Source of the DNA: Nilaparvata lugens
Lineage: Eukaryota > Arthropoda > Insecta > Hemiptera > Delphacidae
DNA: 64,000 bases
Direction: 5' to 3'
Assembly: GCF_014356525.2 (NCBI RefSeq)
Contig: NC_052511.1
Coordinates: forward strand, 27,212,097 to 27,276,096
In this document: piece after piece, positions 13,840 through 23,951 of the stretch
Layout: the number at the start of each line of letters is the position of its first letter
Numbering within the stretch: the first letter of the stretch is position 1
Translations under genes and position numbers: made by a program
Notes under the pieces: model-generated
What the model was told of the DNA's origin: nothing
Databases searched by the model: none
The model's input: only the letters and a program-made list of their open reading frames with translations

Positions 13840-16800
13840 AATCAATATTACTTTTTAAAATAGGTACCGGGGTTCGTAAAATTTAGCAACAAAACATAAT
13901 AGATTCGGTAGAATTTCTGCTAATAAATTTCAGGCCTACTATAGTAGGTGTTCCTTAATAATGATGATGATAATAATAATATTAATAATGATAAAAATAT
14001 AGTTGGGAATCAATAATTTATTGTCAAATATGAGTTTATGTTAATATAATTTTTTGTAGACGTGTTCAAAATAATTTTGATAATTAATTTTCTAATTATT
14101 ATTAATATTTTAGCACTGCTGAAACTTTCCAGACCCGTATCGGGTCGTATGATTCGAGCCGTCTGTCTCGACAAAGCTGAGAACAACTTGCCTAGACGCT
14201 GCATTGCTACAGGTATGAGACAATCTCTGCCACATATAAAATCAGTACCGTAATATCAACTTTCAAACTCAAAATACTGAAAGAATTTTTATTAGCCATT
14301 AAACATAGTATTATACAATCCTGGTCTAAGTTACAAACATGCAATAGGCTTCGTCAATATAAAAACAACACAATAGAAAAAGATAGCAATCAAAATCTTG
14401 GAACATTGGCTCACTAGTAGTTTGATTACAGGAATCTTGCTCGATAAAATTTTCATTAAGGAAATGGATGCCAATTCTAGTAAGATTTAAAGGTTTCAAG
14501 CTAATCAATAACTTGTAGGCTACCTATACTTTATGCCATTCTTTTTGGATAATGCTCTTATCAAATATTTTATGAAGTGTAAATATTATAGTAATTTCAT
14601 ACTAGGTACCCTTTTTAACATTATTTTACTTCTCACAACATATTCCGATTTTCAATAATCAAGTGGAATTCCTATAATTTCTCAATTCTTAATTTTCAAG
14701 TGGAATCATTCAGTTTGATTATCAATTTGCAGTAAATACCAGAAGCCCTTACCAAGAAAGTGAATAGGTACTCGTTCATTTGTGGGCCTATAATGTGAGT
14801 TGTTCTCTGTTGTTGTTTATTTTCACATTAGGCAATATGTTTCTCAAAGAGCGTGCAAGCTTTCTCTTAAATAAGAGTATTTCAAATAAAAAATGAGTAT
14901 ACAGACTTGGTGATGTGGAATTTTTTTTTAGATAGTTCAATACAATTCTCGATTGTGTAAGATCCTACCATTTCACCTCTCAAGGATGTTTCTCAGGTGC
15001 TGGGCGGATCTTTTGTACAGTTGGTCTTTGAAATCGCTTGACATATGATTTCCTTCCATTCCAAAAATAATTTTCTGATCTTAATTTTAATCTAATTTCT
15101 TTCTTCAATATCAATGATTTTTAAAATTTGAAATATTATTTTGACGACATAGAGTTATCGAATTATAATAGACTATTAGTTCTGTGAACAGTAGACCTCG
15201 CGCAGTTATAAACCACAGCCTCCTCTTATACTGTCCATCAGAGTAAATCCTGTCTGTATGTCGTGTCGGCGAGATATCGGTGTGAAAACGGCTAATGGCT
15301 GCATGTTGGGGTTGGTGTATCAAAAATGCAAATATCAAAAGCTTATCTCCTTCAAGACATACTGGCAACAGGTCAGCCCGAGTTCAAAGCAGAGAAAGGT
15401 TGAGAGACAATACTATATGTTATTTTAGTTATTAATTGCATGCAATCAATAGTTCATTTGATAGTGAATAAAAATTGCATTCAATGAGGCATGCAATTAA
15501 TAGTCAACACAGCAGCTGATTTTTTACCAAGTTACATTGAGATATTGAATTGTATGCGTCATGGCATGCAATGTATAATCCACTCGACAGCTGATTTATG
15601 ATTAATAATTCTATAGTCTGATTTTTACTCTAATCCTCCTTTTCCTTTTATATTATCCTTGAAATTCAAAATTTACAAAAACCTTGTATATATGTCGACG
15701 CGCAATTTAAAAAGGAGCATACCTGTCAAATTTCATGAAAATCTATTGCTGCGTTTCGCCGTAAATGCGGAACATATAAACATAAAGAGAAATGCAAAAC
15801 CGTCGACTTGAATCTTAGACCTCACTTCGCTCGGTCAATTATATCTGATTTCTTTCTTTATTAATATCAATGATTTTTCAATTTGAACTGTTATTTTAAA
15901 GACATAGGTAGAGTTATCAATATTATAATATATTGTCCTCTCCTCAAAGTAGTAAAATTGTTGTGTTGAGGTTGGGGACGTACAACTCAAACTGGAAAGC
16001 TGTCTGGCATTTTGAGGCAGGTGAGGATCCCCGTGCACGATAATGAGCTGTGCAAAGCGAAATACGGGCCCTCAGTGCCCATCCAGGACAGCCACCTGTG
16101 TGCTGGCAAACTTGATGGATCCACCGGTGCTTGCATAGTAAGTCATTCAAGCATCTCGTCATTTTTAGGATTTCACTGCAGAATAAAAAAATAGCCTATA
16201 GCTGATATACTGATAGTTGAATTGCAATAGAAATATAGATATATTTTAATATTCACTCGTTTTTAGGGATACTGATTATTCAAAAACCCAAAAAAAATGA
16301 TCAAGTATACTTCATTTTATTGCAACACAACTAGTTTCAATAAATATAAATGTGCTTATGCTTTTTCAGGCCCAGTTCAGTTAATAATTAAAATATATAT
16401 TGATAATATATAGATGAAATAATAAATTAAATATACATAAGTGTTCTAATGTTCAACTTAAACATGTCTCGTCAGATTTCATTCTTTTCCCTTTCTTCCT
16501 TTTTGCTAGTTTCAATAAAATGAAGGGTAGTACGGTATATAGAAGAAGTTTCATCTAAATACCGTGGAAGGGTAGGATACTTAATAATTTTTCTTTTGTT
16601 TTGAATACATTTATTAGTATTCCTTAATAGACATTTCAAGATTAGAAATATTCTTGCAGGTAGCAGTGGGCCTAATTATAGTTTTATTTTTCCATTTTAT
16701 TTGAAATGGAAGTTTTTTCCTATTATAAACCGCAAAGATTGCTATTTGCCTACTCTTAATCACTTCGTAGTTTATGTTTTCTTGAAATTGTTATTTTATG

Positions 16801-17262
16801 AGGAGTTTGGATGTAAGAAGTGAATCATGTGTACCTAATCTATCATTATAGTATTGTGAATTGCTAACAAAAATAATTTTTTGCATGTGATTAGTATCAA
16901 AAGCTCAACAAATCGATGTAAAAAAATCAAAATCAAATCTGTGATTATAAATTGAAATCTCAACAAAAATCGAAATGTCATGAGATTATCACAAGCTGAG
17001 AATTACCCAGAAATGAGCATGTCCATCCTAGTATAAATGATTTAGATTGTTTATGATAGGAATATAGATTGTACAATTTCTCATTTCAATGTTGCAGGGT
17101 GATTCAGGAGGACCACTCCAATGTAGCCAGAAAGACGGAAGATGGTACCTGTTGGGCATTACCTCTTTTGGATCAGGATGCGCTAAACCTGGTTATCCGG
17201 ACGTTTATACTCGATTATCATTCTATTTACCCTGGATTAATGGAAAAATACAACACCAATAG
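2699..17262 (+). CDS. Trypsin-fold (S1A) serine protease, six 3' exons, 5' end outside the window
   Basis: Exons 2699-2820, 3660-3766, 4796-4941, 14114-14212, 15971-16137 and 17098-17262 join in frame to give 267 residues and a TAG stop. Every junction is GT/AG and codons split across introns complete correctly (phase 1, 0, 2, 1, 1, 0 in order). Activation site GR|IVNG is at residues 24-29. The catalytic triad is His72 (TAAHC), Asp123 (NDIALL) and Ser216 (GDSGGP). Ten cysteines fit the C42-C58, C136-C201, C168-C182, C191-C220 pairs plus C1-C122, here Cys3-Cys142, which would keep the catalytic domain tied to the missing N-terminal region. The S1 pocket is Gly210, Gly238 and Asp248 (chymotrypsin 189, 216, 226), a brachyurin/crab-collagenase-like arrangement. 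The fold implies a secreted zymogen hydrolase; the signal peptide and any prodomain are upstream. The substrate is unknown. Intron 4 is enlarged to 9.2 kb by nested transposons. Confidence 0.94.
3660..3766 (+). CDS. Serine protease exon 2, catalytic histidine
   Basis: The acceptor is CAAG ending 3659 and the donor GTAAGT is at 3767. It encodes residues 41-75 plus two bases of Asn76. VSLQ follows WPWQ of exon 1 as in chymotrypsins; HWCGGV and LTAAHC hold Cys42, Cys58 and the catalytic His. Reading through the donor reaches a stop two bases on, which fixes the exon end. Confidence 0.93.
4796..4941 (+). CDS. Serine protease exon 3, catalytic aspartate
   Basis: The acceptor is TTTTGCAG ending 4795. 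It encodes the end of Asn76, residues 77-124 and one base of Ala125. The catalytic Asp123 lies in NDI, two residues before the exon end. The donor chosen is GTACGA at 4942, which gives NDIALL with exon 4. The stronger-looking GTAAGT at 4953 would put a stop into exon 4. Confidence 0.92.
5083..5480. repeat. Degenerate repeat in protease intron 4
   Basis: Two half-copies of a phrase resembling '(GCGA)TATGAGCGCCT...' and 'CATCTCAAAAAGTAA' face each other around 5130-5165 and 5400-5450. They resemble the arms of the foldback at 8261-8709. This is an old, eroded relative. Confidence 0.4.
6567..7533 (+). mobile_element. PIF/Harbinger-like element nested in the hAT
   Basis: Termini of about 40 bp are inverted: CGCCGGTTACACATTAGGCG on the left, and the right end reads ...TGTAACCAGCG. 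TAA precedes the left end and TTA follows the right, near the 3-bp TWA duplication of the superfamily but not an exact direct repeat. A second inverted pair containing AAGCTTACACA lies inside (6652 and about 7460). The GC-rich ends contrast with an AT-rich core that carries a MADF-domain remnant. Confidence 0.75.
6965..7275 (+). pseudogene. MADF-domain DNA-binding protein, frameshifted
   Basis: The ATG at 6965 opens a reading frame with the MADF signature: [20 protein letters not shown], then an AWKEV helix. This is the domain of the Myb/SANT-like partner that helps PIF/Harbinger transposases enter the nucleus and bind termini. After about residue 48 the frame is lost; the continuation (acidic [10 protein letters not shown], then VIFVYRCRF) is in another frame and runs to a stop near 7272. 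One indel thus separates the two halves. The DDE transposase is absent. Confidence 0.72.
8261..8709. repeat. 449-bp foldback (inverted repeat) inside the hAT
   Basis: The outer phrase TATCAAAATGAAAAAG (8261) returns inverted at 8695-8709. Arms of about 185 bp, including inverted copies of 'AAATTCGGTA' and 'CCATGAAGAA'-like segments, face each other across a loop at about 8450-8520. RNA from either strand would form a long hairpin. Confidence 0.75.
9517..9553. repeat. (TA)n microsatellite
   Basis: Pure TA run in the LINE remnant; it may have expanded from the LINE 3' region. Confidence 0.9.
9560..11790 (-). pseudogene. LINE endonuclease-reverse transcriptase remnant
   Basis: On the minus strand the order is: an apurinic endonuclease fragment (11510-11790; SLYRSPSGN and GGDLNAEF), a linker (11148-11438), the RT N-terminus (10562-10951), RT fingers/palm (10162-10368; [11 protein letters not shown]), and RT palm to thumb (9434-10165; VPQGSILGP, then YADDT). 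The pieces lie in different frames with stops between them, so the protein is broken in at least three places. It would have nicked target DNA and copied its own RNA. A TA microsatellite at 9517-9553 lies just past the coding end. Confidence 0.85.
11878..12066. repeat. Foldback just upstream of the LINE 5' break
   Basis: The arm TTTTTTCTTTCAAAACAAGA (about 11927) is inverted at about 12003 (GTGTTTTGAAAGAAAAAAAT). Outer parts pair with mismatches. It is a palindromic MITE of unknown type. Confidence 0.6.
12540..13480. repeat. Dispersed repeat with three internal tandem units
   Basis: A block containing the phrase CGGTTTTCTCGAAAACGGCT is repeated three times, starting about 12809, 12960 and 13128 (period 150-170 bp). 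A further eroded piece is near 13240. A related copy lies inverted at about 26780-27130 (the phrase GAGCCGTTTTCGAGAAAATC). It appears to be a high-copy family; no protein is encoded. Confidence 0.7.
13755..13839. repeat. (TA)n(TG)n microsatellite
   Basis: Uninterrupted TA dinucleotides run into TG dinucleotides, in protease intron 4 about 275 bp before exon 4. Confidence 0.95.
14114..14212 (+). CDS. Serine protease exon 4
   Basis: The acceptor is TTTTAG ending 14113 and the donor GTATGA is at 14213. It encodes residues 126-157 plus flanking split codons. It contains LLKLSRPV, the Cys122-equivalent (AVCLD) and the Cys136-equivalent (RRCIATG). It lies 9.2 kb from exon 3, the only long intron in the visible gene. 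Confidence 0.93.
15092..15930. repeat. Pair of ~80-bp direct repeats in intron before protease exon 5
   Basis: 15092-15171 and 15845-15930 share phrases such as TATCAATGATTTTT and a GACATAG...AGAGTTATC segment. The second copy ends 40 bp before the exon 5 acceptor, so the branch-point region may lie in repeat-derived DNA. Confidence 0.55.
15590..15842. repeat. Dispersed repeat in protease intron
   Basis: A segment with GTCGACGCGCAATTTAAAAA, CGTTTCGCCGTAAATGCG and a GACCTCACTTCGCTCGGTCA end. I recall it as a high-copy non-coding repeat of hemipteran genomes. Its type is not determinable here. Confidence 0.4.
15971..16137 (+). CDS. Serine protease exon 5
   Basis: The acceptor is TTGAG ending 15970 and the donor GTAAGT is at 16138. 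The split codon completes ATGWGR, a hallmark of S1A proteases. It encodes residues 159-213, including the Cys168/Cys182 pair, and ends TGACI. The residue at chymotrypsin position 189 is Gly210, not the Asp of trypsins. Confidence 0.92.
17098..17262 (+). CDS. Serine protease exon 6, catalytic serine and C-terminus
   Basis: The acceptor is TTGCAG ending 17097. It encodes residues 214-267 and a TAG stop at 17260-17262. It starts exactly at GDSGGP with Ser216. SFGSGC gives the substrate-binding strand with Gly216. YPDVYTR puts Asp248 at position 226, where glycine is usual. Confidence 0.94.
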   Translation, partial: GDSGGPLQCSQKDGRWYLLGITSFGSGCAKPGYPDVYTRLSFYLPWINGKIQHQ

Positions 17263-18456
17263 AATTTAAACAAAGGAAAAGAAGTAAAATTCGACACATA
17301 GAGAAAAAGTTTCTTTGATAAAGATCTCATCAGAAAGATTTTAGAATTCATCAAAGATCAAAAATTTTGTGAAAAGAAAATTATCTAGAATAATGAAAAA
17401 TGAAATCACTGTTCAACTGTTACCTTAGAATTGATTCAATAGTTCCAGAACTGGTAGGCTAACTATTATATTTTATTTTCAATTATTGATTATTCTCCAT
17501 GTAAATAGTAGGTTACATTACAAATAACAAAGTGTGTGTGTGTGAGATATGATTATTATATCGGACTTTACTGAATGGATATAAAAAAAATATTTGATCA
17601 GTCCCTTTTGCTTTCTCACATTACATTATCTTTATACTAGAAGATACTACTTGAGCCACACAAACCTTGATATTATATTTGGAAGCAAAATCCAATCAAT
17701 GAATGAAGATGTATGTATCCTAAAGATCAAATCCATAAAAAAAAATCTTGAAGAGACAACTGCACATATTCTCGGATATGAAATTGGTGGAAATCAGTCT
17801 CTTCCCAAACTTTCAATAAAAAACGTATTGCTAGAAATTAAGTTTAGGTTGGCCTATTTATAATGTGAGATAATTATTTATTTATTTTTAAAAAAGGTTA
17901 AGGGCAACCCAAAAGGGCAATTGAGCAACCCGTAAAGGGCAATCGAGCTACCCAAAAATGTTTCTCACTTGAATTCTATGTCATGCTTATTTGGGTCAAT
18001 AGAATGCATAGGTACCCCAAAAATGAGTCTCTCGTTCTTGCTGGATGTACTATTCTTTACAAAACCCCGAATGTAAAAGTAACCCCACTATTGCATTATC
18101 AAGAAAACCCAGATACAACGGATTTTCTCTTGGTCCCTCGAAATACAATTTATTAGAGTTCAAATATATTTTAGAAAATGGTATAATACGGAATGAAACA
18201 AACATGAAACATTAGGTGGTACATAATTATTTTATTAAATCAATATTTTATCTTAATCTTGATAGTAGATTTAAATTTTATACAATACAAGCGATTGACT
18301 AATACTGAAAGTCATAATGATCGAAGAACTACTATTTTTCTACTGATTCAAATTTAGTCGATTTTTTATTAAATTCAAATTTTAAGGTGAGATTCCACAC
18401 CACCAATGGAGCACCATATGAATTGAATATTGTAAAAACAAATTATAATGATGAAT
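17263..18456 (+). other. Protease 3' untranslated region and intergenic spacer
   Basis: The protease mRNA must end here; candidate AATAAA-like signals include one near 17815, but I cannot fix the cleavage site. A stretch at 17594-17863 stays open but looks like chance UTR coding. At 17895-18060 there are short imperfect repeats around AAAGGGCAA and AACCC. The convergent neighbour's stop is at 18457. Confidence 0.5.
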
Positions 18457-19318
18457 TTACTGGATACAACAAGATATTGGCTGCTGTCTGATAGCTTGTC
18501 TGACTTTTCCGCCATTGGCCACATCTTCAACAATATCAGCAACTTCATCAAAGTCAGGAAACGCCATCGTTTTCAACTTTGAATAGATTTGTATTTTATT
18601 CACTTCAACCTCAAAGGAGCCTGCAGAATAAGAAGGGAGAAAGAATGTACTAAAGAGGAATAAACAGAGATTATAATATTTAACGTAAGAATCGAGGTTG
18701 TCAGTAGAAAGCACAAATAATAAATTCCCAAAAATTGTATTTGCAACTATTTTTTAAGATGGGATTACTATATCAGGGGTAACTCAGTAAACGAATTTAT
18801 TATTTTCAAACAACGCACAAAATAAATTTAGCAAACCGAATTTATAGATGTGGGCATTAACTTATAACTACTGCAAAAAAATATAGGTACTGTTCACTTC
18901 TTTACCAATTCAATCAATACATAAAAAAAATCTGTAAAATTTCACAAAATTAAAAACACAAAGCATTTAAAAGAATAGCTTACATAAAATACCATACATC
19001 CAACAATATTTATTCATTCATAATATTATTCAGAGAGACGTCTTTCGATGCCATGATTATTCTTGGAACATTCTTTCAATTTTCGTTAGAAAGAGTTTTC
19101 AAACTTCACTTTATTGTTACAACTTGAGTAAAACGATTTCATCAAATGCCCAGTTTTCGTATTTACAATTTTCATTTAGAAAAGAAATTAATCTAGCGTC
19201 AATAACTACCTGAAACGTACCTTGTCTTCCTTCTCTACCAGAAACTTTTGCTTCGGGGACCCTTTCCAAGACAACTTCTTTCATATCATTAAAGTTATTA
19301 ATATGTCCACAAGTGCCG
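18457..19318 (-). CDS. Rdx-family (SelW / MIEN1-like) protein, last two exons
   Basis: Exons on the minus strand are 19318-19221 and 18620-18457. The acceptors are TTTCAG and TCTGCAG; the donor is GTACGT. The split codon makes Gly in RQGSFEVEVN. The 86 visible residues begin GTCGHIN. The preceding split codon ends in C, so a Cys there would complete the family's CxxC redox motif; that base is in an exon I did not find. Family features are the SFEV-x-VN strand, YSKLKT turn and FPDF-x-EV helix of the thioredoxin-like Rdx fold. The protein ends CCIQ, a CaaX-like signal, as human MIEN1 ends CVIL, which suggests prenylation and membrane attachment. There is no Sec codon in the visible part. It converges with the protease gene. 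The first exon lies beyond 19318, not identified. Confidence 0.85.
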
Positions 19319-19368
19319 CTGAAAGAAGAAATGAATGAAACTAAATGTCAATTCAATAATACAAAATA

Positions 19369-19543
19369 AAAGTGCAATTAAAATTAAAGGATCAATTCAA
19401 CGACTCTACGATTCTAGCCGCGCGGCTGCTATTAGTTGCTATGTATATCAATACCAATATATTTATAGACTATGCAGTAATAGACTAAAGCCGTCAATAC
19501 AACGCGCGGCTAGAGAATCCGTCGCTAAGGAATTGCACCTTTA
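19369..19543. mobile_element. Small palindromic MITE in the MIEN1-like gene's intron
   Basis: The outer AAAGTGCAATT is inverted at 19532-19543 (AATTGCACCTTT). Inner arms share GATTCTAGCCGCGCGGC and its inverse. It starts only 50 bp upstream of the exon 19221-19318 acceptor. It is non-coding. Confidence 0.65.
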
Positions 19544-19679
19544 GGTGAGTTCCAAACAGTACGGAAACGACTTTGAACTAATTAACAACAATCAGCAGCG
19601 TCGACTCATCAAGTGATTATCCATTAAGGCGCATAGATCTTAAATTATCTGTAGTCAAGACAATGAATGCTCAAAATAG

Positions 19680-20544
19680 GTATAGAGGGAAAAGTTTGGA
19701 AGAGACGTTTTAGACCCAGCAGCTCTGTTCGGAGTAGTAATGAAGTGAGCATATCAAAAGTCCCCACCGCTACCCCCTGTGCTAAGGGGATGGGGGTGGT
19801 TCAAAGGTACAATTTTTTGGTTTTTCATATAATCTCGGAAACTATGCGTTTAGGGATTCAGTGCAAAACTTCCTACAAGATCCATCTGCTAACTTTTTCC
19901 ATATCCCTCATGGTTTACGATATACCCGAGCCATTCAAGGTGTAACAATAAAAAAAGCATGTTTGCCTCATATTTTTTGACCTTCCTTATGCATTTTTAA
20001 CTATTAAATAAAAAAATGTAACAAAATATGGATCAATTGACAAAGGAATTTGGAAAGAATGATTGGAACCCAATTTTTGGCTTTGCAGCTTTGTTGTGAC
20101 TAGTTAGAAGGTGGACATATCAAAAGTACTCATCCCTACTCCTAGTGCTTGAGGGATGAGGGTGGTTTAAAAGTTTCATTTTTTGCTTACACGCTGAATC
20201 AATGCGTTCCACCGATATTACCAACCATGCAAATTAATCAAAAAGCATGTAGATTTCCTACAAGCTTTGTCCAGTAGAGTTTTGTGAAACCATCTTCAAT
20301 AGTTCTTACGATAGCTTATACTGTTCTTAAATGTGTGAGTTTTGAAAACACAGGTTTTCGTCAACATTTTAGCACATTCAGGGCTTATAGCACTCACTTC
20401 AACAATACCGGTACATCAAAAACTAAATACCAAGCATATGATCGAATAACAATGAATTATTCCCAGTTTGATGTATTATTTCACTATTTCACGCTTTGCT
20501 TCAATTTTTATAGCCGTGGTGTTAGGGGTTCAATGTAGCAATAT

Positions 20545-20599
<55 letters not shown>

Positions 20600-20720
20600 T
20601 TTGACAAGAGAATGTCTGGATTACAATTTTTGACTCTGCAGCTCTATTAGGACTTGTTGGAAGGAAAATATATCAAAAGTATCCATCTCTAACCCCTCTG
20701 CTAAAGGTGTGGAACATCCA
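19680..20720. repeat. Three diverged satellite-like units
   Basis: Copies of the phrase ATATCAAAAGT followed by CCC(T/A)...GTGCTAAG-like sequence and GGGTGGTT lie near 19755, 20127 and 20668. Each is preceded by a 'TTTGGCTTTGCAGCT'-like segment. A TA microsatellite (20541-20597) lies before the third. Spacing is irregular (about 370 and 540 bp). Confidence 0.55.
20541..20597. repeat. (TA)n microsatellite
   Basis: TA run with one slipped phase, inside the diverged satellite block. Confidence 0.9.
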
Positions 20721-21269
20721 AGTTGGCACTTGAAGCTAAATTTAAGATTTCGCTCCTATGTAATGCTTAGCTTAGTCCAAACACTTGCCAAGCTGGTGAG
20801 CTTGGTCACATTGGACTTGCAATCCAAACTTCAATGTGACGAGTGTCTGAATGAGATATATTATTTGTGAATGCTCTGCTAGCCACATGCCTTATCTCGA
20901 CAAAAATCCGAAGGCAAGTAAAGGCGAGCGCTGGTATAAAAGCCATATTTAGTACACTATCAGGCTCATCGTCATTTAGAAGGCTACGCACTTGGCGAGA
21001 TTGTGGAAGTAAGATAAAACTAAATATTTAAATTGAAGAAAAGCATGTATCCTCTACAACCCTTTGTTGACTAGACTACTGAGTGATAGTTTAAAGCGAG
21101 TCCACAGAGCCATTGTCTTTTCAATTACCCTACTTCTCAAAGAAAAATATAAGTTAGGAGTTGAATCTTATATCTAGCAATATTGCATAAATAAAATGCA
21201 ATTATTGGAATCATTAATAAATTTATTACATGAACAATAATTATTATTATATGTCAAATAAAATTAGTA
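20721..21269. other. Gene-free stretch
   Basis: No exon or recognised repeat is seen. Confidence 0.45.
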
Positions 21270-22535
21270 GTCCAGGCGCAAATGTCATGAATAAGGCACT
21301 CCGTGGTCATTTTTGAGTAACAGCCATGGGAGATGTCTCAATTTCTTCGTTAGGTCTAGCATAATAAGAATCGTGATTATGATTAGTCGAAATCACAGGC
21401 AAACATCTCGGAAACAAGATGACAAACATTTTTGAGATTGGCATCATAGATAATCTCTTTCTACACATTATAAAGAGATTGATACCATTCCCAAGTCTGT
21501 ACTTTCAAGGAGTCATGCGTTACACGGTTTTCTAATTGTTGGGATTGGCATTTAGTGGAGAAGGCATGTTTTCCGCTGCAAACAGTACTTTTTACTATCT
21601 TTCTGATGACGCTCCAGCCGTAAAATATGGACTTACAGCCTCCAACTAGATGTCATTTTGAAGCTTTGGAAATATTCTACAACACTGTGCCAATAATACT
21701 AGTGTTTGTCTTCTGCGAATACATATACAGAGTGGAAAGTGAAATATTGTCCCCAAAAAATGTATGTTTCAAGTTTTTGGTCAAAATGAGATGATTCTCT
21801 CGAACATCATTGTTTGGTTAATTCCAAACACTTTGGTGGTAAAACCAATCCGATATCTCTCACAATAACTGAATAACAAGCGATATAAAAATTTCTGTCA
21901 ATAATGACCGCCATCTTGTATTTTTCAATGATGTCGACTATTTTCGTTGTTTCCGTCACCAATATTCTTATTCGTCTTGTTGTAACGAAGAGATTGAGAC
22001 CATTTGCAAGTCTCTATCTTAAAGTAGTCATGAAAAAATCGATTTTATAGTTCTAGCTTGTTACATCATGCTTATGGAAAAACGCACCAGAAATCATGCA
22101 GAGTTTTCTTTGGAGGGCGTTGGAGAACTCATTTTTTGACTTACAGTGCATGAAGATATATCGTTTCAAAGTTTTTTATAATGGAATGAAATTTGAACAA
22201 ATTTAGAAAAGACGTTTTTTTTTTGCTTTTGAAGGTTATAACTAAAAAAATGTGCGTTTTAGAGGAAAATTTTACAAAACAAAAATTGTAAAGGAAGATT
22301 TAAAAAATATTTTCGTCTAAAAAACGGTTGAATATCTTGAACGGTTATTGAAATACAAGCTATATAGCAAAACCCTGAAAATTTTGGCGGCCATCTTGTT
22401 TCCGAGGTGTTTGTTGCCTGTGATTTCGACTTATCATCATCACGATCCTTATTATGCTAGACCTAACGAAGAAATTGAGACATCTTCCACGGCTGTTACT
22501 CAAAAATGACCACGGAATGACATTTGCGCCCGGAC
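21270..22535. mobile_element. 1.27-kb element with long terminal inverted repeats
   Basis: The left end GTCCAGGCGCAAATGTCAT is inverted at the right end (ATGACATTTGCGCCCGGAC). The arms remain alignable for about 160 bp (to about 21440 and from about 22380), including a GTTAGGTCTAGCATAATAAG segment. TA flanks both sides (21268-21269, 22536-22537). The core carries further weak inner repeats and no ORF of note. Confidence 0.8.
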
Positions 22536-23124
22536 TATAGCTTTTAGTTTGGCAAAATTGTAGCAAGTTTCAATTCTTCACTTATCAGCTGCTTCATAAA
22601 TGGACTAAACCAAAAATCTTCCACAATGGAAGATTTGAGTTTTCAAAAGAGTTTCTGTTCACAAACTTACCAAATAATTGCATCTTTTCTTTTTTGTTTC
22701 CAGACTACAACTTTGTGCGTGCAAGTCCATTAATACTAATTAATTTGTAGCCATCAATACTTTTACAAAACTTTAAAAAAATCATTATCACAGTTAAAAC
22801 CTTCTACTTCTTCTTTCAAAATTCCCCAATCCATGCACTTGTTAATCAATGTTCTAACTCCCTTATTATCACTCCAGTCTTTAAGAACCACCAATTCACA
22901 ATATAGCGCCCACCATACTCACTTCTGCATTTGTAAACAAAATTTAAAATTTCCACCAATAATTTCTCATTGTTGTACCAACTACTAATCTCAACACATG
23001 AAATGAGTCATTTAGTCAGAAGAATCAGGGTATTCATGTAAGGCCGCCGCCTGTCAAGCCCAGGGACCCGGTCTCCTCCTCACTTATTCCTTTTTTTTAA
23101 AGTTGCAAATGTAACAGAAGAAAA
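22536..23124. other. Gene-free stretch
   Basis: Nothing recognised; AT-rich with a short CG-richer patch near 23040-23070. Confidence 0.45.
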
Positions 23125-23377
23125 TGGGTAATTATTTATAACGGACACATCAGGCATTTTTCACTATTTTTTTAAACACTTCCGGCGCCTCAAATAAATA
23201 GTGGATGGGCTGATTGCTCTCCTCACAATCTTCTCTTAAACTGGAACTCAGCCAGGTAGCCAGGGAATTCGGACTTTTTCACACCAAATCTAGGTATGGT
23301 CACTTTTTTATCACTAGTAGGCTTATTTCACTTTTTGGCCAAATTGCACTGTTCCCCACAAATTTTACACGTTGTTA

Positions 23378-23698
23378 AGCTGAGTTTACACCAAAGTTAA
23401 TAACAAAATGTTAATAACTAAATCCTTATAGAATCCTTATTAGAATGAGCATATCTTATCATACACATGATGAACATTATGTGTTTGTCAAGTTCCGTTC
23501 AACCTAATGGAATCTATGAGAATTAAGTTCTTAACATTTTGTTAATAACTAAATCCTTATAGAATCCTTATTAGAATGAGCATATCTCATCATACACATG
23601 ATGAAAATATGTGTTTGTCAAGTTCCGTTCAACCTAATGGAATCTATGAGAATTAAGTTCTTAACACTTTGTTAATAACTTTGGTGTAAACAAAAGCT
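23378..23698. mobile_element. MITE with internal tandem duplication, in one dimer arm
   Basis: The outer AGCT and TTTACACCAAAGTTA sequence is inverted at the right end. TTA is duplicated exactly (23375-23377 and 23699-23701). The homologous spot in the opposite arm (about 24921-24933, inverse of CACGTTGTTACAC) is the uninterrupted empty site. Internally a ~125-bp block is present twice in tandem. The TTA target and 3-bp duplication fit PIF/Harbinger-type MITEs. Confidence 0.85.
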
Positions 23699-23951
23699 TT
23701 ACACCTTTAAAAATATTTTTTTTAACATTAAATCTTAAACTGCCTCATCTTTGAACCTCGTGCTCTCTAAATATTTTACTCTACAACCAACACAATTCAT
23801 TCTGAAATAACTTGGTTCAGAAGTTTTAAACAAACTTTGTTGATTAAAATATGAATAAAAATTTATTTTTCTTCATAAAGAGCAACCATAATTACATACA
23901 GAATGGTCTTACTGCATAAAATTTATAATTTGAATTTTCCTACATTTATAA

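Noticed and set aside
17594..17863. 89-codon frame after the protease stop
   Set aside because: In the expected 3' UTR; AT-rich chance ORF with no homology that I recognise.
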